From Mya arenaria (lineage: Eukaryota; Mollusca; Bivalvia; Myida; Myidae): a stretch of DNA of 64,000 nt. A model generated the notes under the pieces. It worked only from the letters and a program-made list of their open reading frames with translations, made no database searches and was not told the DNA's origin. The DNA lies in contig NC_069124.1 of NCBI RefSeq assembly GCF_026914265.1, positions 15,831,088-15,895,087 of the forward strand, written 5' to 3'. Shown here in pieces: positions 29,364 to 40,297 of this stretch; within the stretch, counting starts at the first letter, position 1, and every line of letters starts with the position of its first letter. The position numbers were made by a program, and so were the translations under genes.

Positions 29364-32300
29364 TGTAGTAGTAGAAGTCTTTCGCCATGGTATGTATATC
29401 GTAAATGAATAAAAAAACTTTACTACCCAACTAAGATATACATAAATATTACGACCAACTAAGAATTACTTACTCTAGTATTCGTAGATACTTTGGATTC
29501 AAATATTGTACAAGTACCTTGCCACACCTTGATCGTTAGTCTTCAATCATGTGTTATGGGGTTAAGACGGTACAAGCAATCAACGTTAATTACTTCTCTG
29601 ACATGATATCTGCTAGCCATCTCCAGATCAGAGTCCACAATTATTGTAGACAAACAAAATTACGTGCGAACTACAAACAATTGCTTCTACCGAAAAATCA
29701 AAACGTACTGTTAGGGGAAACCATACTAGAGACCAACATGATACGCACAGACAGAGTGAAATGTCTTTGGTAAACAAATTTAAGAATTGAGTTTTTAATT
29801 CAGTTTGATTACCTAAAAAATGATACTCCAAATACTCCGAGTGTAATTTACGTGAATATATTCTGTATTACAAATGTTATTTAGGAAAACCGAATAAACC
29901 CTTAACTCTCAGTTACTGTAGTCATTTGAAACATAACATAGAGTTAAGGAATCACCTGGTATTGCTGGAATGCTGCGACTGGAATATATCGCCTGAAAAA
30001 ACATGAACTAGTCATATTAAATTATAGTTGTTGTTCTTTCTGTTTGAAGTATTATATTTAAATTCTTATTCTGCCCTCTTTTTTAAAATACTGTTCAGGG
30101 ATGGAATACTGCGAGTATTAATAATTATCAGCTATCAACGTAGATCGACCTATTTTGGAAATACACAAGACTACCTGTTTTTGAAAACACCAAAAATCCT
30201 TTTTGTTAGCTTAATGTAAGTCTTCGAGGCTATAACTGATATTGACAAAATAATAATTGACCAGAAATGCTAAACAACAACCTCACAGCCCACTCTTCCT
30301 GCTAAATATCAGCTTCTATGATAGTATCTTCGTCAGTCAATATATAGATCACGTGTCATATCGCAGACTGATGTTCAATCACCCACCACCGTTTTTTGTT
30401 GTTGTAAATATCGTGGTAAATGCATCAAAAAAGTGTTTATGATTATAATTGTAACACATATCAGATTATAATGGCCACAGTTTTTTATATACGGATCAAG
30501 GTTTAACCGATGTATTTGTAAAACATTATATTGAAAAGAAAAACGTGCATGGTCATTTTCTGATTAAATTGACGCAGGCCGAGTGTTGATGATCAAAAAG
30601 GTGTCTGGGAACATAGTGGTAACCGCCGCAAAATATGTCATAATTATTATACATATTATAATTAATCTCATTCGCATTATAATGGACAGCGTATTAAGTT
30701 CATGGAATCTTTATCGAACAAAACAAAACGTTATCAGGTTCAAAGGTATCACAAGAAAGATACTGATCACAGGGCCAAAGGCTAAAACATGTAAGCATCC
30801 AATCATCATGTAATCCTGACAATTTGGCAGTCGTTATTAATAATAAATATTGACATCCGGCTGCCCTTACCTCGCCAAGTTTCCTCTTAGCTTAATTCCT
30901 TGTCACCTTCTTGGAGAAGGCACAACATTATTACAAAAACATGACCGCATGCCGTCTATATGCCTTCCGAGTAGTTTGCATGTCGCTGCAAAAATGAAGT
31001 TTTTACGCAAGATTTATTGATATTTCACATATGTTTGCAAAGGTGCCAAAAACTTCCAATACTCAATTGGCCAAACCTATTCCCGCCCTTTTTATCCGTC
31101 TGGTACGTGCACATTTAAGACTCGATTAAACTTTGTTTGTTTGTATTCAGCATTATTAGCAGTAGATGTCAATTGCAAGTCACGTGGTTGTGTACACATT
31201 AGTCCTATTTTGCATATATATCTATATTACAAGTTGCTATATATACTTGCAGAAAAATCCATACAACAAACTGATCCGGCCTTCCGGAAGCACGGCCAAC
31301 GGCACGACAGTCAGCAAGCTGACGGTGAAACTGGGGATGCGTCTCTCACAGCTACTTGATGTGGTAAGTTGAAAATTAAAGAGGACACTTTTGGTAAAAT
31401 AATGATAAAACAAAACAATCTAAGTCAGCAAACTTAATTGATAACTCGCCACGAGGATCTCAAAGCTGCTTGATGGGATGTGTTTTGGATGTAAAATAGT
31501 GGTAAAATGTATTGATATAAATACGTCATAAGGCTGACCTTAAAACCAGGAAAATCCCTTCCATAGTTAACAAGACTTGTTTAAATTTGATACAAGAAAG
31601 ATATTAAGTTTGCCAAGGATAGAGACTGAAAATTTCTTTCAACTGATATCAAGATAAGAAGATTTATTGATCAAGCATAGCATGTTTAACCTGTTAAACT
31701 TGTAAATCAAAATATAGACTTTGTACTGATTAAAGAGATACAAAAAATGATTGATGCTAGTAAGATACCTCGAACAATTTAACCATACCTCTCAGTCAAG
31801 TAAACTTACATTTGCAACAGATGGTTTGGTAGAAAATAATGATAACGCAAATGGCCTATACAATTTCAAATATGACAGAATACGGTACATTTATACTCCG
31901 TAAATATTCGCTGTAATTATTTTTTGGAGGCAGTGCCAGTTTAATGAGCTTAAAATTACAAGCAAGTTTCAACTTGAATGATTTGAAACACCATAGTTAT
32001 ATATATTTATTTATATAAAGCTTTTATCAATGTTATCGATAAAGCATGTAAATAGGCATTTAGAAAAGATCTTACACGTAATTGTCAATGATTTTTGTTT
32101 TCATAATTCAAATCATCATGATTATTATAATCACTTTTGGGGTTGACGTTTTTCAAAAGAGGAGTCAAATTCAAGGCGGGTTGATGTCATTCTTGATACT
32201 CATTTCCTTGAATTACCAAATTGTGCATGAATCAAACTATAAACGAGTATATCATATAACTGAGTATATTAAACATAAAAACATAAACTAAAAATGATCC

Positions 32301-35300
32301 AGACAATATAATTGTTGAGCAACGGTTCCCAACAGGAGTAATTCTAGGTAATTCTTATAATTGGAAATATTATGCACATTACTGTGCAATGCACTAGCAG
32401 GGACTATTAGAAGACTGGATACATTTATCGTCAATGGTATCTGAGAATTAGCCTATAAAAAAGTAAAATTAATTGATTTGTGTTTTTTTGTTATGTATGA
32501 TAAAACCATAGGCTACTATTTTTATAAACTGTAATATTTAAGCATATTCAAAGTCATTAATGAGAAGACAGTTTTTGCCAAGTTCGCGATGTTTGTTAAT
32601 ACAAAGGACAACAGGGACTAGATCATTAGCCAAAAATTAACAACTAATTTGTTAAAACGCAAAGGACTCAGACTAACAGGCATTTAATCCACTTAAAAGA
32701 AAAGTGTGGTCATTTTGATGAACCTGACGGGTTACAATAAAGTTAACAAAATAAGAACAACAATGAACAAGCGCAGAGGACCTTCTACAATAGCTCTTCT
32801 GTACACGTATAGGGTCGTTGATGCAGGGGAGAAGAATGACAAATTGCAATTCTCTCATACTCATTAGGTACTCTAAATCAGAATCAATGTCATTAATAGA
32901 ACATGAGATCGTCCATCAGCAGTAGAAAGAAATGGAAACACCATGAGCGTGTTAATAACAACCTCGCTTTCACTAACAACCACGATGTCACCTGTTCCGG
33001 AAATATTGAATATCCCAATGCTTTCTTAATTGCAAACGTTTCGCTTGAGGGAACCAATGCTTATACTTTATTTTACATCATCTAGCCTTTTCGTGAAAGT
33101 ATTTTCTATTTTGTTCTTTTTATGTTGTTTTTCTTGAATTTGCTTGAATTCGGTTGAGTAAATATTTTCCTTTTTGTACGTTTTTTTTCCAGCATAGTCT
33201 TCCTTTAAAAATATGCACGCGTGAATGGACAATAATAGACGCTTAAGCAGTATTAAATATTTAATAATGCCTATAGTCTTGTGGTAAATAAAAAGTCAAA
33301 CATGCTATGTCGACTTCTTTTTTAAGAAAATCTTTTTTATTCAACAAGTAGGCATAATTTAAACAGCAAGTCCTGTTATACCAGCTCTCTATTCATGTCG
33401 TGCATTGATTTATTTTTTACGACAAATTATAATAACGAGTACTAAACACGTACGGTAAAACTAGTGTTAGTGTTCGCTTAGGCGTTATTTTGTTTACAAA
33501 TTGATGAAAGTGAAACACATATAATGATTCAGACCTTATATTTGTTAAGCGCAAATTGGTCTGCACCAGATGTGATTCTTTAGAACATTTGCAAGGTTAT
33601 TTTGTATTTCAATATTTCTTTTCAATGGACGTGTTCGTTCAAAGTAGCAGCAAAGCTCTACAGAATTAAATTTATTTTGTAATTTTATTGATGTGACACC
33701 ATCATCAGAAACATCTTTTATAAGCTGTTACGGTGCTTTAGTTAAAGTTACCAAGTGTTAACTGCTTGTGCTGCTATTACTTCGAACAGATTATAAATAC
33801 TTTTCTGACGATAGACATTTCTCTCAATTTCCAAAAAATCCCCGAGAGGATACCATGGACATATTTATAAATCTTGAAAGTAACACAAATGTAAACAAAT
33901 CTGTGAGGAGATTTAAAATGACAATTCGTTATTCTCTAGCACCCATTAGGAATTCTAAGCAGATATTGCCCATTGTCAGTAGGAAGAACAATGAGGGTTT
34001 TAATAAACGCCACCGCATATGTTCCGGAAATGTTGCTTACGAGAACGTTTTCTTAAGTGCAAGCATTTACATAAGAGAAATTAATTAAACTCTCTGTTTG
34101 TCATTTATACATTCTTCTGTCCTAATAATCTTATCTTATCCTAAATAAAAAATCTTAAAACATATAGTTTGCAGGAAAATTCAGTATAGATTAACCATTG
34201 TTGAAATGACGTTTTATTTTTGGTAGAAGATATAAGATAGCTGGACAAAATTTATGAATCTTAAAAGTACAAGCGAATCATATCAAAACATGACTGCGTG
34301 TCGATCAATTTCGTCTGACTTTCAGATCAAGGATTTTTGTAATCTCTGTCAGTTCCCCATGCTTTGATTGGCATCTAATGATTGCGCTCCGTGAGCATTT
34401 TAATACGTATATCCAAACTCATGACCGAAAGCAACCAATGACTAATATAAGAAATAAATCAGTAAAGGGTATAACATTTAATGTCTACAATTGCTTTAAA
34501 ATCTAATTTAAACATGTGGGTTTTATATGTAAAAAATGAATAATGTTTTACGCAAAGTATAACCTCCTCTTTCAACCATTTAGGATAAAAAGTCAACTTT
34601 TGGGAGTGGCAAAAATATTTCTTTTATTACAGTTTAACTTAAATTACTAAAAACATCATTTAACCTGCACAATTAATACATTTTGTGTTTAGTTGATCAC
34701 AGCAGACATATGTCTAACCGAATAATCATAGAAAATAAATAATTCAAAGAAAAAAAAATCAGTTGAATACCATTCACTAAAACACGCATTCTGACATGTT
34801 ATCATTTATTTTGTATTAATCATCAGCGTTCAATTGATTGCACAGGTTTGAAATAAGCGATGGACTTTTTATTTTGCTATTTTACAGAACCCAGTTGATA
34901 AATTATTATGTCGAAATTAAAAATGAAATGATAAGGTTGCTTTTGTAGAGTAATACCTATAACGATATTAACGGTGCATGTGAAAAATGAAATCCAAGAA
35001 CGGATCATGAAATCGTCCTTAAAAAAAGAATTCTGGTATTGTTTACACCAGAAATATGCACCGCTCCATTGCCTGGTGCTATGTATTTCTACGTGATTCG
35101 TAATTAAATCAAAACGTTTTAAAAACAGAATAATGTTTCACTTGTTTCGGTAGCTCGATATAAATATTCGGTATCGTTTTGCATGTATGTCTTTGCTTTA
35201 TTACCACTTCATGTCGTTTCAGTCAGAAAAGAACCAGATTTTGACCTCCAACCTTTATTACCACTTCATGTCGTTTCAGTCAGAAAAGAACCAGATTTTG

Positions 35301-38300
35301 ACCTCCAACCTTTATTACCACTTCATGTCGTTTCAGTCAGAAAAGAACCAGATTTTGACCTCCAACCTTTATTACCACTTCGTGTCGTTTCAGTCAGAAA
35401 AGAACCAGATTTTGACTTCCAACCTTTATTACCACTTCGTGTCGTTTCAGTCAGAAAAGAACCAGATTTTGACCTCCAACCTTTATTACCACTTCATGTC
35501 GTTTCAGTCAGAAAAGAACCAGATTTTGACTTCCAACCTTTATTACCACTTCGTGTCGTTTCAGTCAGAAAAGAACCAGATTTTGACCTCCAACCTTTAT
35601 TACCACTTCGTGTCGTTTCAGTCAGAAAAGAACCAGATTTTGACCTCCAACCTTTATTACCACTTCATGTCGTTTCAGTCAGAAAAGAACCAGATTTTGA
35701 CCTCCAACCTTTATTACCACTTCATGTCGTTTCAGTCAGAAAAGAACCAGATTTTGACCTCCAACCTTTATTACCACTTCATGTCGTTTCAGTCAGAAAA
35801 GAACCAGATTTTGACCTCCAACCTTTATTACCACTTCATGTCGTTTCAGTCAGAAAAGAACCAGATTTTGACCTCCAACCTTTATTACCACTTCATGTCG
35901 TATCAGTCAGAAAAGAACCAGATTTTGACCTCCAACCTTTATTACCACTTCGTGTCGTTTCAGTCAGAAAAGAACCAGATTTTGACCTCCAACCTTTATT
36001 ACCACTTCGTATCGTTTCAGTCAGAAAAGACCCAGATTTTGACCTCCAACCTTTATTACCACTTCGTGTCGTTTCAGTCAGAAAAGAACCAGATTTTGAC
36101 CTCCAACCTTTATTACCACTTCGTGTCGTTTCAGTCAGAAAAGAACCAGATTTTGACCTCCAACCTTTATTACCACTTATTGTCGTTTCAGTCAGAAAAG
36201 AACCAGATTTTGACCTCCAACCTTTATTACCACTTCATGTCGTTTCAGTCAGAAAAGAACCAGATTTTGACTTCCAACCTTTATTACCACTTCGTGTCGT
36301 TTCAGTCAGAAAAGAACCAGATTTTGACCTCCAACCTTTATTACCACTTCATGTCGTTTCAGTCAGAAAAGAACCAGATTTTGACCTCCAACCTTTATTA
36401 CCACTTCGTGTCGTTGCAGTCAGCAGATTTTGACCTCCAACCTTTATTACCACTTAGTGTCGTTTCAGTCAGAAAAGAACCAGATTTTGACCTCCAACCT
36501 TTATTACCACTTCGTGTCGTTTCAGTCAGAAAAGAACCAGATTTTGACCTCCAACCTTTATTACCACTTCATGTCGTTTCAGTCAGAAAAGAACCAGATT
36601 TTGACATCCAACCTTTATTACCACTTCATGTCGTTTCAGTCAGAAAAGAACCTGATTTTGACCTCCAACCTTTATTACCACTTCGTGTCGTTTCAGTCAG
36701 AAAAGAACCAGATTTTGACCTCCAACCTTTATTACCACTTCATGTCGTTTCAGTCAGAAAAGAACCAGATTTTGACCTCCAACCTTTATTACCACTTCAT
36801 GTCGTTTCAGTCAGAAAAGAACCAGATTTTGACCTCCAACCTTTATTACCACTTCATGTCGTTTCAGTCAGAAAAGAACCTGATTTTGACCTCCAACCTT
36901 TATTACCACTTCGTGTCGTTTCAGTCAGAAAAGAACCAGATTTTGACCTCCAACCTTTATTACCACTTCATGTCGTTTCAGTCAGAAAAGAACCAGATTT
37001 TGACCTCCAACCTTTATTACCACTTCATGTCGTTTCAGTCAGAAAAGAACCAGATTTTGACCTCCAACCTTTATTACCACTTCATGTCGTTTCAGTCAGA
37101 AAAGAACCAGATTTTGACCTCCAACCTTTATTACCACTTCATGTCGTTTCAGTCAGAAAAGAACCAGATTTTGACCTCCAACCTTTATTACCACTTCATG
37201 TCGTTTCAGTCAGAAAAGAACCAGATTTTGACCTCCAACCTTTGGCTGAGACATGTAAGTGAACTGATTTTTCGTTAACGTCTAATGGCATGGTCATATT
37301 CCGACTCAAAAAAGTGGTTTACTCTTACATAAAATATGGAAATGCTTAGTTATTAAATATTTGTTTTGAGTCAATAATCGTTGTTTACTATTGTTTATAC
37401 ACAAATTATTCAATATGCACGTCTGCATGGTATACGGGATTTAAAACTTTTACAAGACTCAATATCATGACTAAATGTTAAGGCCCATTCCCAAATTCAA
37501 ATTTAAGCAGATGTTTTGTCCAATTTTACATTGGTATCCGATTGCTAGGCGTCAACTGATGCAAGAACGAGATTCTTTTAGAATTTATTATCATTTTAGC
37601 CAAAACGAGATTATCGGCCATTTCAAAACAACTCATTGAATCGGGTACGGCTTGCCTCATCAGTATGCAAGTGTAAGTGTAATGTTGTGCAGGAGAATAC
37701 TGGTTTACAACCCCATTGAGTTCTAAGTGCTAAGTCTGCTATCAAACATTTAATAGTAATAAATAGTGGTATGTGTAATAGATATTGCTGGAGACGTTGT
37801 GCCTTTCCGCTCCCTTAGTGTATTCTTGGCCTTGATATCCTTTTCTGATGGCTACACATATATAAAAAAAAATCATTTTCTGTCCTAAGGAGTGGGTTGA
37901 GCACAGACTTCGCTGGGACCCATCGTCGTTCGGTGGCATCAACTCCACCCACATTCCGTCTGAGGAGCTATGGAGGCCCGACATTGGCCTGTACAATAAG
38001 TAAGTACCTTGAATGTCAGTTTGAGGGTGTTTCTGACCGTGTGACATCACTTGTTAGGACCATTCTTACTTTTGACTTTTCTTTCGCCCACTTTCTTTGT
38101 TGTTCGTGTATATCGGGGGGTTGGAATGAACAGGTTCTAAGTGACATTTCATAAAGAATCAGATACAAGCTTTTCCCTTTCAACCCTCGATATATTATTT
38201 ATTTTCCCAAACCATACATTTTGATGATAGATCTAAATCAATTTGATAGTTGCAATAAATATCTGAGTTCTCGCAGTTTTCAGTTTAATTCTAGATATGA

Positions 38301-38895
38301 ATCCCTAAAATTCGTTTGCAAACATTTTTTTTAAGTAAAATTAGTATTTCTGTAGTAAAATCATTCATTTAATATAAGTGTACTTCAAACAAAAATTAAC
38401 TGCTGCAGACGACACATTTTATAGACGCTATTAAGAATGTCAATAAAATCGACGTAACTATGCTGAAATGGAGTGGAGTACATGTGTATCATGTTGTGAA
38501 ATGTTTTTATATAACACTCTTTGTTTATAGTGTTAATACATTTGCAAACAATAATTTAAGATATTTATTTATGAAGTATGTTTTACGTTTATTCTATACA
38601 TGATGTTGGTATCCTGCAGCGCTGACGGCGACTTTGTCGTAACGCTGCTCACAAAGGCGACGGTTTACCACACGGGTCTCATAGTCTGGGAGCCCCCGGC
38701 TATATACAAGACCTATTGTCCAATCAACGTCGAGTTTTTCCCCTTTGACCAACAAGAATGCTTCATGAAGTTCGGGGTGTGGACCTATGATGGGCATGAG
38801 GTATGTTTAGCAAATATAAATATGTATGTAGGAATCATTGTTGTTTGTTGTGTTTTCGATGATAAATTTGATTATGTTGCTGTTTTTGTTGTTGT

Positions 38896-38926
<31 letters not shown>

Positions 38927-40297
38927 GATGGCAATAACGATTATCATAATGCTGCAGGATGAATGTTTGATATAGGAGAAATTGATAACATTATTTCATT
39001 TGTACTTGTTTTATCGTTCATGTAGCCTTCATCAGTCATTACAAGTCTACTTATTGCTAATTTGCCACGTAATCATTGTGTTTCACTTCTCGCGGTAGGT
39101 TGATCTGCAGCATGTTTGGGAGGATCGAGGTGTCATGATTGATAATCAGATCGTCATTCCAAACGGCGTGGACTTGTGTGATTACTACCAGAACGTCGAA
39201 TGGGAGGGACATCATTAACGTCACTGCTAGGCGCAAAGAGAAATACTACCCATGTTGTCCGGAACCATTCCCTGATATCACCTTTAATATCACTATTCGC
39301 AGGAGAACTTTGTTTTATACTATAAATCTCATTATGCCTTGTGTAGCTATTTCTTGTTTGACAGTGCTAGTTTTCTATTTGCCAAGTGCCTCGGGTGAAA
39401 AAATCACATTGTCTATTTCGATTCTACTTGCGTTGACCGTGTTTTTCTTGCTTCTTTCCGACATTAACCCACCAACTTCTATTACCATTCCATTGATAGG
39501 GAAGTACCTACTTTTTACAATGATTGTTGTGACAATGTCGATATTCTTGACGGTTACCACGCTTAGTGTTCATTTCCGTTCACCTGCAACGCATAAAATG
39601 TCACCCTGGATTAAAAGGCTATTTACAGAAATATTACCAAAGATTCTGTGCATGAAACGTCCTTCTGTGAATAAGAAATACATTCCAATGAGAACTGTGA
39701 ACGGAATAGAAATGAGAGAGGTTAATTTAGATACTCCACAGATATTCCCAAAATGGGACCAATCGTCACCCAACTTTTTAAGACAAAGGATACACACGAC
39801 TACAAATGAATTTATGTCCAAATATCCACCGGATATAAGGGAATCTCTTAAAGGCGTGAAATACATTGCTGAGCAATTGAAAAAAGAAGATGATGAAAAG
39901 TCTGTAAGTGAAATGATATTAAGATACATAACTAATTCAGTTGATATCAAACTTATCCAGAACTCAACACCCTTTTCGCTTAATAATGTTTCAAAACCCA
40001 ATCAAGTTGCATCTTGCTAATAATGAGGCTTGGAAATTTAACTTCATGCAAGAGAAATTAATCATTGATTTCATTGTATATGCATTTAATTAATATGTTC
40101 TATTTCTTTCATTTCAGGAGGAACGAGACTGGAACTACGTTGCCATGGTAATGGACCGCTTATTTCTCTATATTTTCACCACAGCGTGCGTGTGTGGGAC
40201 GATGGGTATATTCCTCAACGCTCCTTCGCTGTACGATCCGAGGGAAGCTATGACAAGGGACAACTTTAACTGTTCCAAATCATATGTTGTATTTTGA
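28227..40297 (+). CDS. nicotinic acetylcholine receptor alpha-type subunit, seven exons, one frameshift
   Basis: Exons: 28227-28331, 31253-31363, 37210-37254, 37890-37999, 38620-38800, 39099-39903 and 40118-40297, all with GT-AG junctions in matching phase. The product would be a cation-channel subunit in the plasma membrane. Domains in order: signal peptide; beta-sandwich ligand-binding domain with loop D (NLWLRHEW), loop A (WRPDIGLYN), loop B Trp (GVWTYDG), a canonical 13-residue Cys-loop, and loop C with vicinal cysteines (YYPCC, alpha-type); TM1; TM2 with a GEKITL start (cation filter Glu); TM3; a short cytoplasmic loop; TM4. Frame-corrected length is about 510 residues, usual for the family. 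Exon sizes 45 and 110 bp equal the classic nAChR exons 3 and 4. A 4-bp duplication at 39202-39209 shifts the frame and gives TAA at 39216-39218. Exon 3 is embedded in a 57-bp repeat array. Identity is certain; functionality is doubtful. Confidence 0.92.
28332..31252 (+). other. nAChR intron 1
   Basis: 2.9 kb. It contains the AGT microsatellite (29261-29376) and the block 29520-29840, which is repeated in inverted orientation at 9478-9800. Nothing else was recognised. Confidence 0.7.
29261..29376. repeat. (AGT)n trinucleotide microsatellite
   Basis: About 38 AGT/TAG units with a few TTG interruptions, inside nAChR intron 1. It is absent from the inverted copy at 9.5-10.9 kb, so it expanded after the duplication or was lost there. 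Confidence 0.97.
31253..31363 (+). CDS. nAChR exon 2: start of ligand-binding domain
   Basis: 37 codons between tacttgcag and |gtaagt. It encodes [10 protein letters not shown], the family's YNxLxRP motif, then the first beta strand [18 protein letters not shown]. Both ends are phase 0. It joins exon 3 to give the conserved [10 protein letters not shown] junction. Confidence 0.9.
31364..35196 (+). other. nAChR intron 2, part before the 57-bp array
   Basis: Contains two diverged copies of one short segment (32910-33085 and 33950-34080; shared pieces include TGTTCCGGAAAT and TTTCTTAA). No coding exon was recognised. The intron continues through the 57-bp array to 37209. Confidence 0.6.
35197..37240 (+). 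repeat. 36-unit, 57-bp tandem array spanning the exon 3 acceptor
   Basis: Each unit has 26 bp of intron end (from TTTATTACC to CGTTTCAG) followed by 31 bp of exon (TCAGAAAAG to CTCCAACC). The array is 36 x 57 minus 8 bp = 2044 bp, because unit 22 (ending near 36440) lacks AAAAGAAC. The main variants are TTCATGTCG versus TTCGTGTCG, plus GACTTCC, CCTGATT and GTATCAG types. Because 57 is divisible by 3, two forward frames are open throughout except for the switch at unit 22. One reads [19 protein letters not shown] per unit, which is the receptor frame. Only the last unit runs into the complete exon and a donor (gtaagt). It arose by tandem duplication of the intron-exon boundary. Confidence 0.97.
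37210..37254 (+). CDS. nAChR exon 3 (45 bp), last unit of the array
   Basis: Encodes [15 protein letters not shown], the nAChR motif EKNQxLTTNxWL with the loop D tryptophan. The acceptor is gtcgtttcag and the donor CAT|gtaagt. Its length of 45 bp equals the classic nAChR exon 3. Only WLRH distinguishes it from the 35 upstream partial copies, where the sequence departs after TTT into ATTACCAC. Confidence 0.92.
37255..37889 (+). other. nAChR intron 3
   Basis: About 0.6 kb, AT-rich; nothing recognised. Confidence 0.7.
37890..37999 (+). CDS. nAChR exon 4: loop A
   Basis: 110 bp, the same length as the classic nAChR exon 4. It encodes [16 protein letters not shown] and, further on, [10 protein letters not shown], the loop A region with the conserved WxPD motif and Tyr. 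It ends in phase 2 (AA|gtaagt) and is completed by C from exon 5 to give Asn. Confidence 0.92.
38000..38619 (+). other. nAChR intron 4
   Basis: About 0.6 kb with nothing recognised. Its 3' end is alignable with sequence upstream of the relic at 46755. Confidence 0.6.
38620..38800 (+). CDS. nAChR exon 5: loops B/E and Cys-loop
   Basis: 181 bp between atcctgcag and |gtatgt. It encodes [22 protein letters not shown], the Cys-loop [15 protein letters not shown] (13 residues between cysteines) and KFGVWTYDG with the loop B tryptophan. Homologous exons lie at 18367 and 46755. Confidence 0.93.
38801..39098 (+). other. nAChR intron 5 with GTT/GAT microsatellite
   Basis: A 298-bp intron. It contains a (GTT)n(GAT)n tract (38887-38930), the apparent forerunner of the longer GAT run fused to exon 6 sequence in the relic at 46905-46958. 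Confidence 0.85.
39099..39903 (+). CDS. nAChR exon 6: loop C, TM1-TM3 and cytoplasmic loop, frameshifted
   Basis: 805 bp between gcggtag and TCT|gtaagt. It reads [11 protein letters not shown]...NVEWE, then a TAA at 39216-39218. After a +1 shift it reads [34 protein letters not shown] (TM1), [20 protein letters not shown] (TM2), [19 protein letters not shown] (TM3), [13 protein letters not shown] and [16 protein letters not shown]. The cause is TGG-GAC having become TGGGA-GGGA-C, a tandem GGGA duplication at 39202-39209. Paralogues at 18.6 and 46.97 kb lack these four bases. The rest of the exon has no lesion, so the break is recent, polymorphic or a sequencing error. Confidence 0.93.
39904..40117 (+). 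other. nAChR intron 6
   Basis: 214 bp. The frame stays open into it by chance up to TAA at 40018-40020, but the gtaagt at 39904 and family alignment ([14 protein letters not shown]) place the exon end at 39903. Confidence 0.85.
40118..40297 (+). CDS. nAChR exon 7: TM4 and C-terminus
   Basis: 60 codons after tcatttcag. It encodes [20 protein letters not shown] (the conserved helix preceding TM4), [20 protein letters not shown] (TM4) and a short tail ending at TGA 40295-40297. A copy with a broken acceptor lies at about 47690. Confidence 0.92.
   Translation, partial: EERDWNYVAMVMDRLFLYIFTTACVCGTMGIFLNAPSLYDPREAMTRDNFNCSKSYVVF

Noticed and set aside
35183..37262. Long open frames of 416 and 691 codons read as a repetitive protein gene
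   Set aside because: They are by-products of a 57-bp unit divisible by three. The unit is the end of nAChR intron 2 plus part of exon 3, and no independent start, promoter or terminator is seen.
39570..40001. 143-codon minus-strand frame
   Set aside because: It is antisense to nAChR exon 6, which has clear family motifs on the plus strand.
39904..40020. Receptor C-terminus ending at TAA 40018-40020
   Set aside because: It is read-through into intron 6; gtaagt at 39904 joined to 40118 restores the conserved pre-TM4 helix and TM4.
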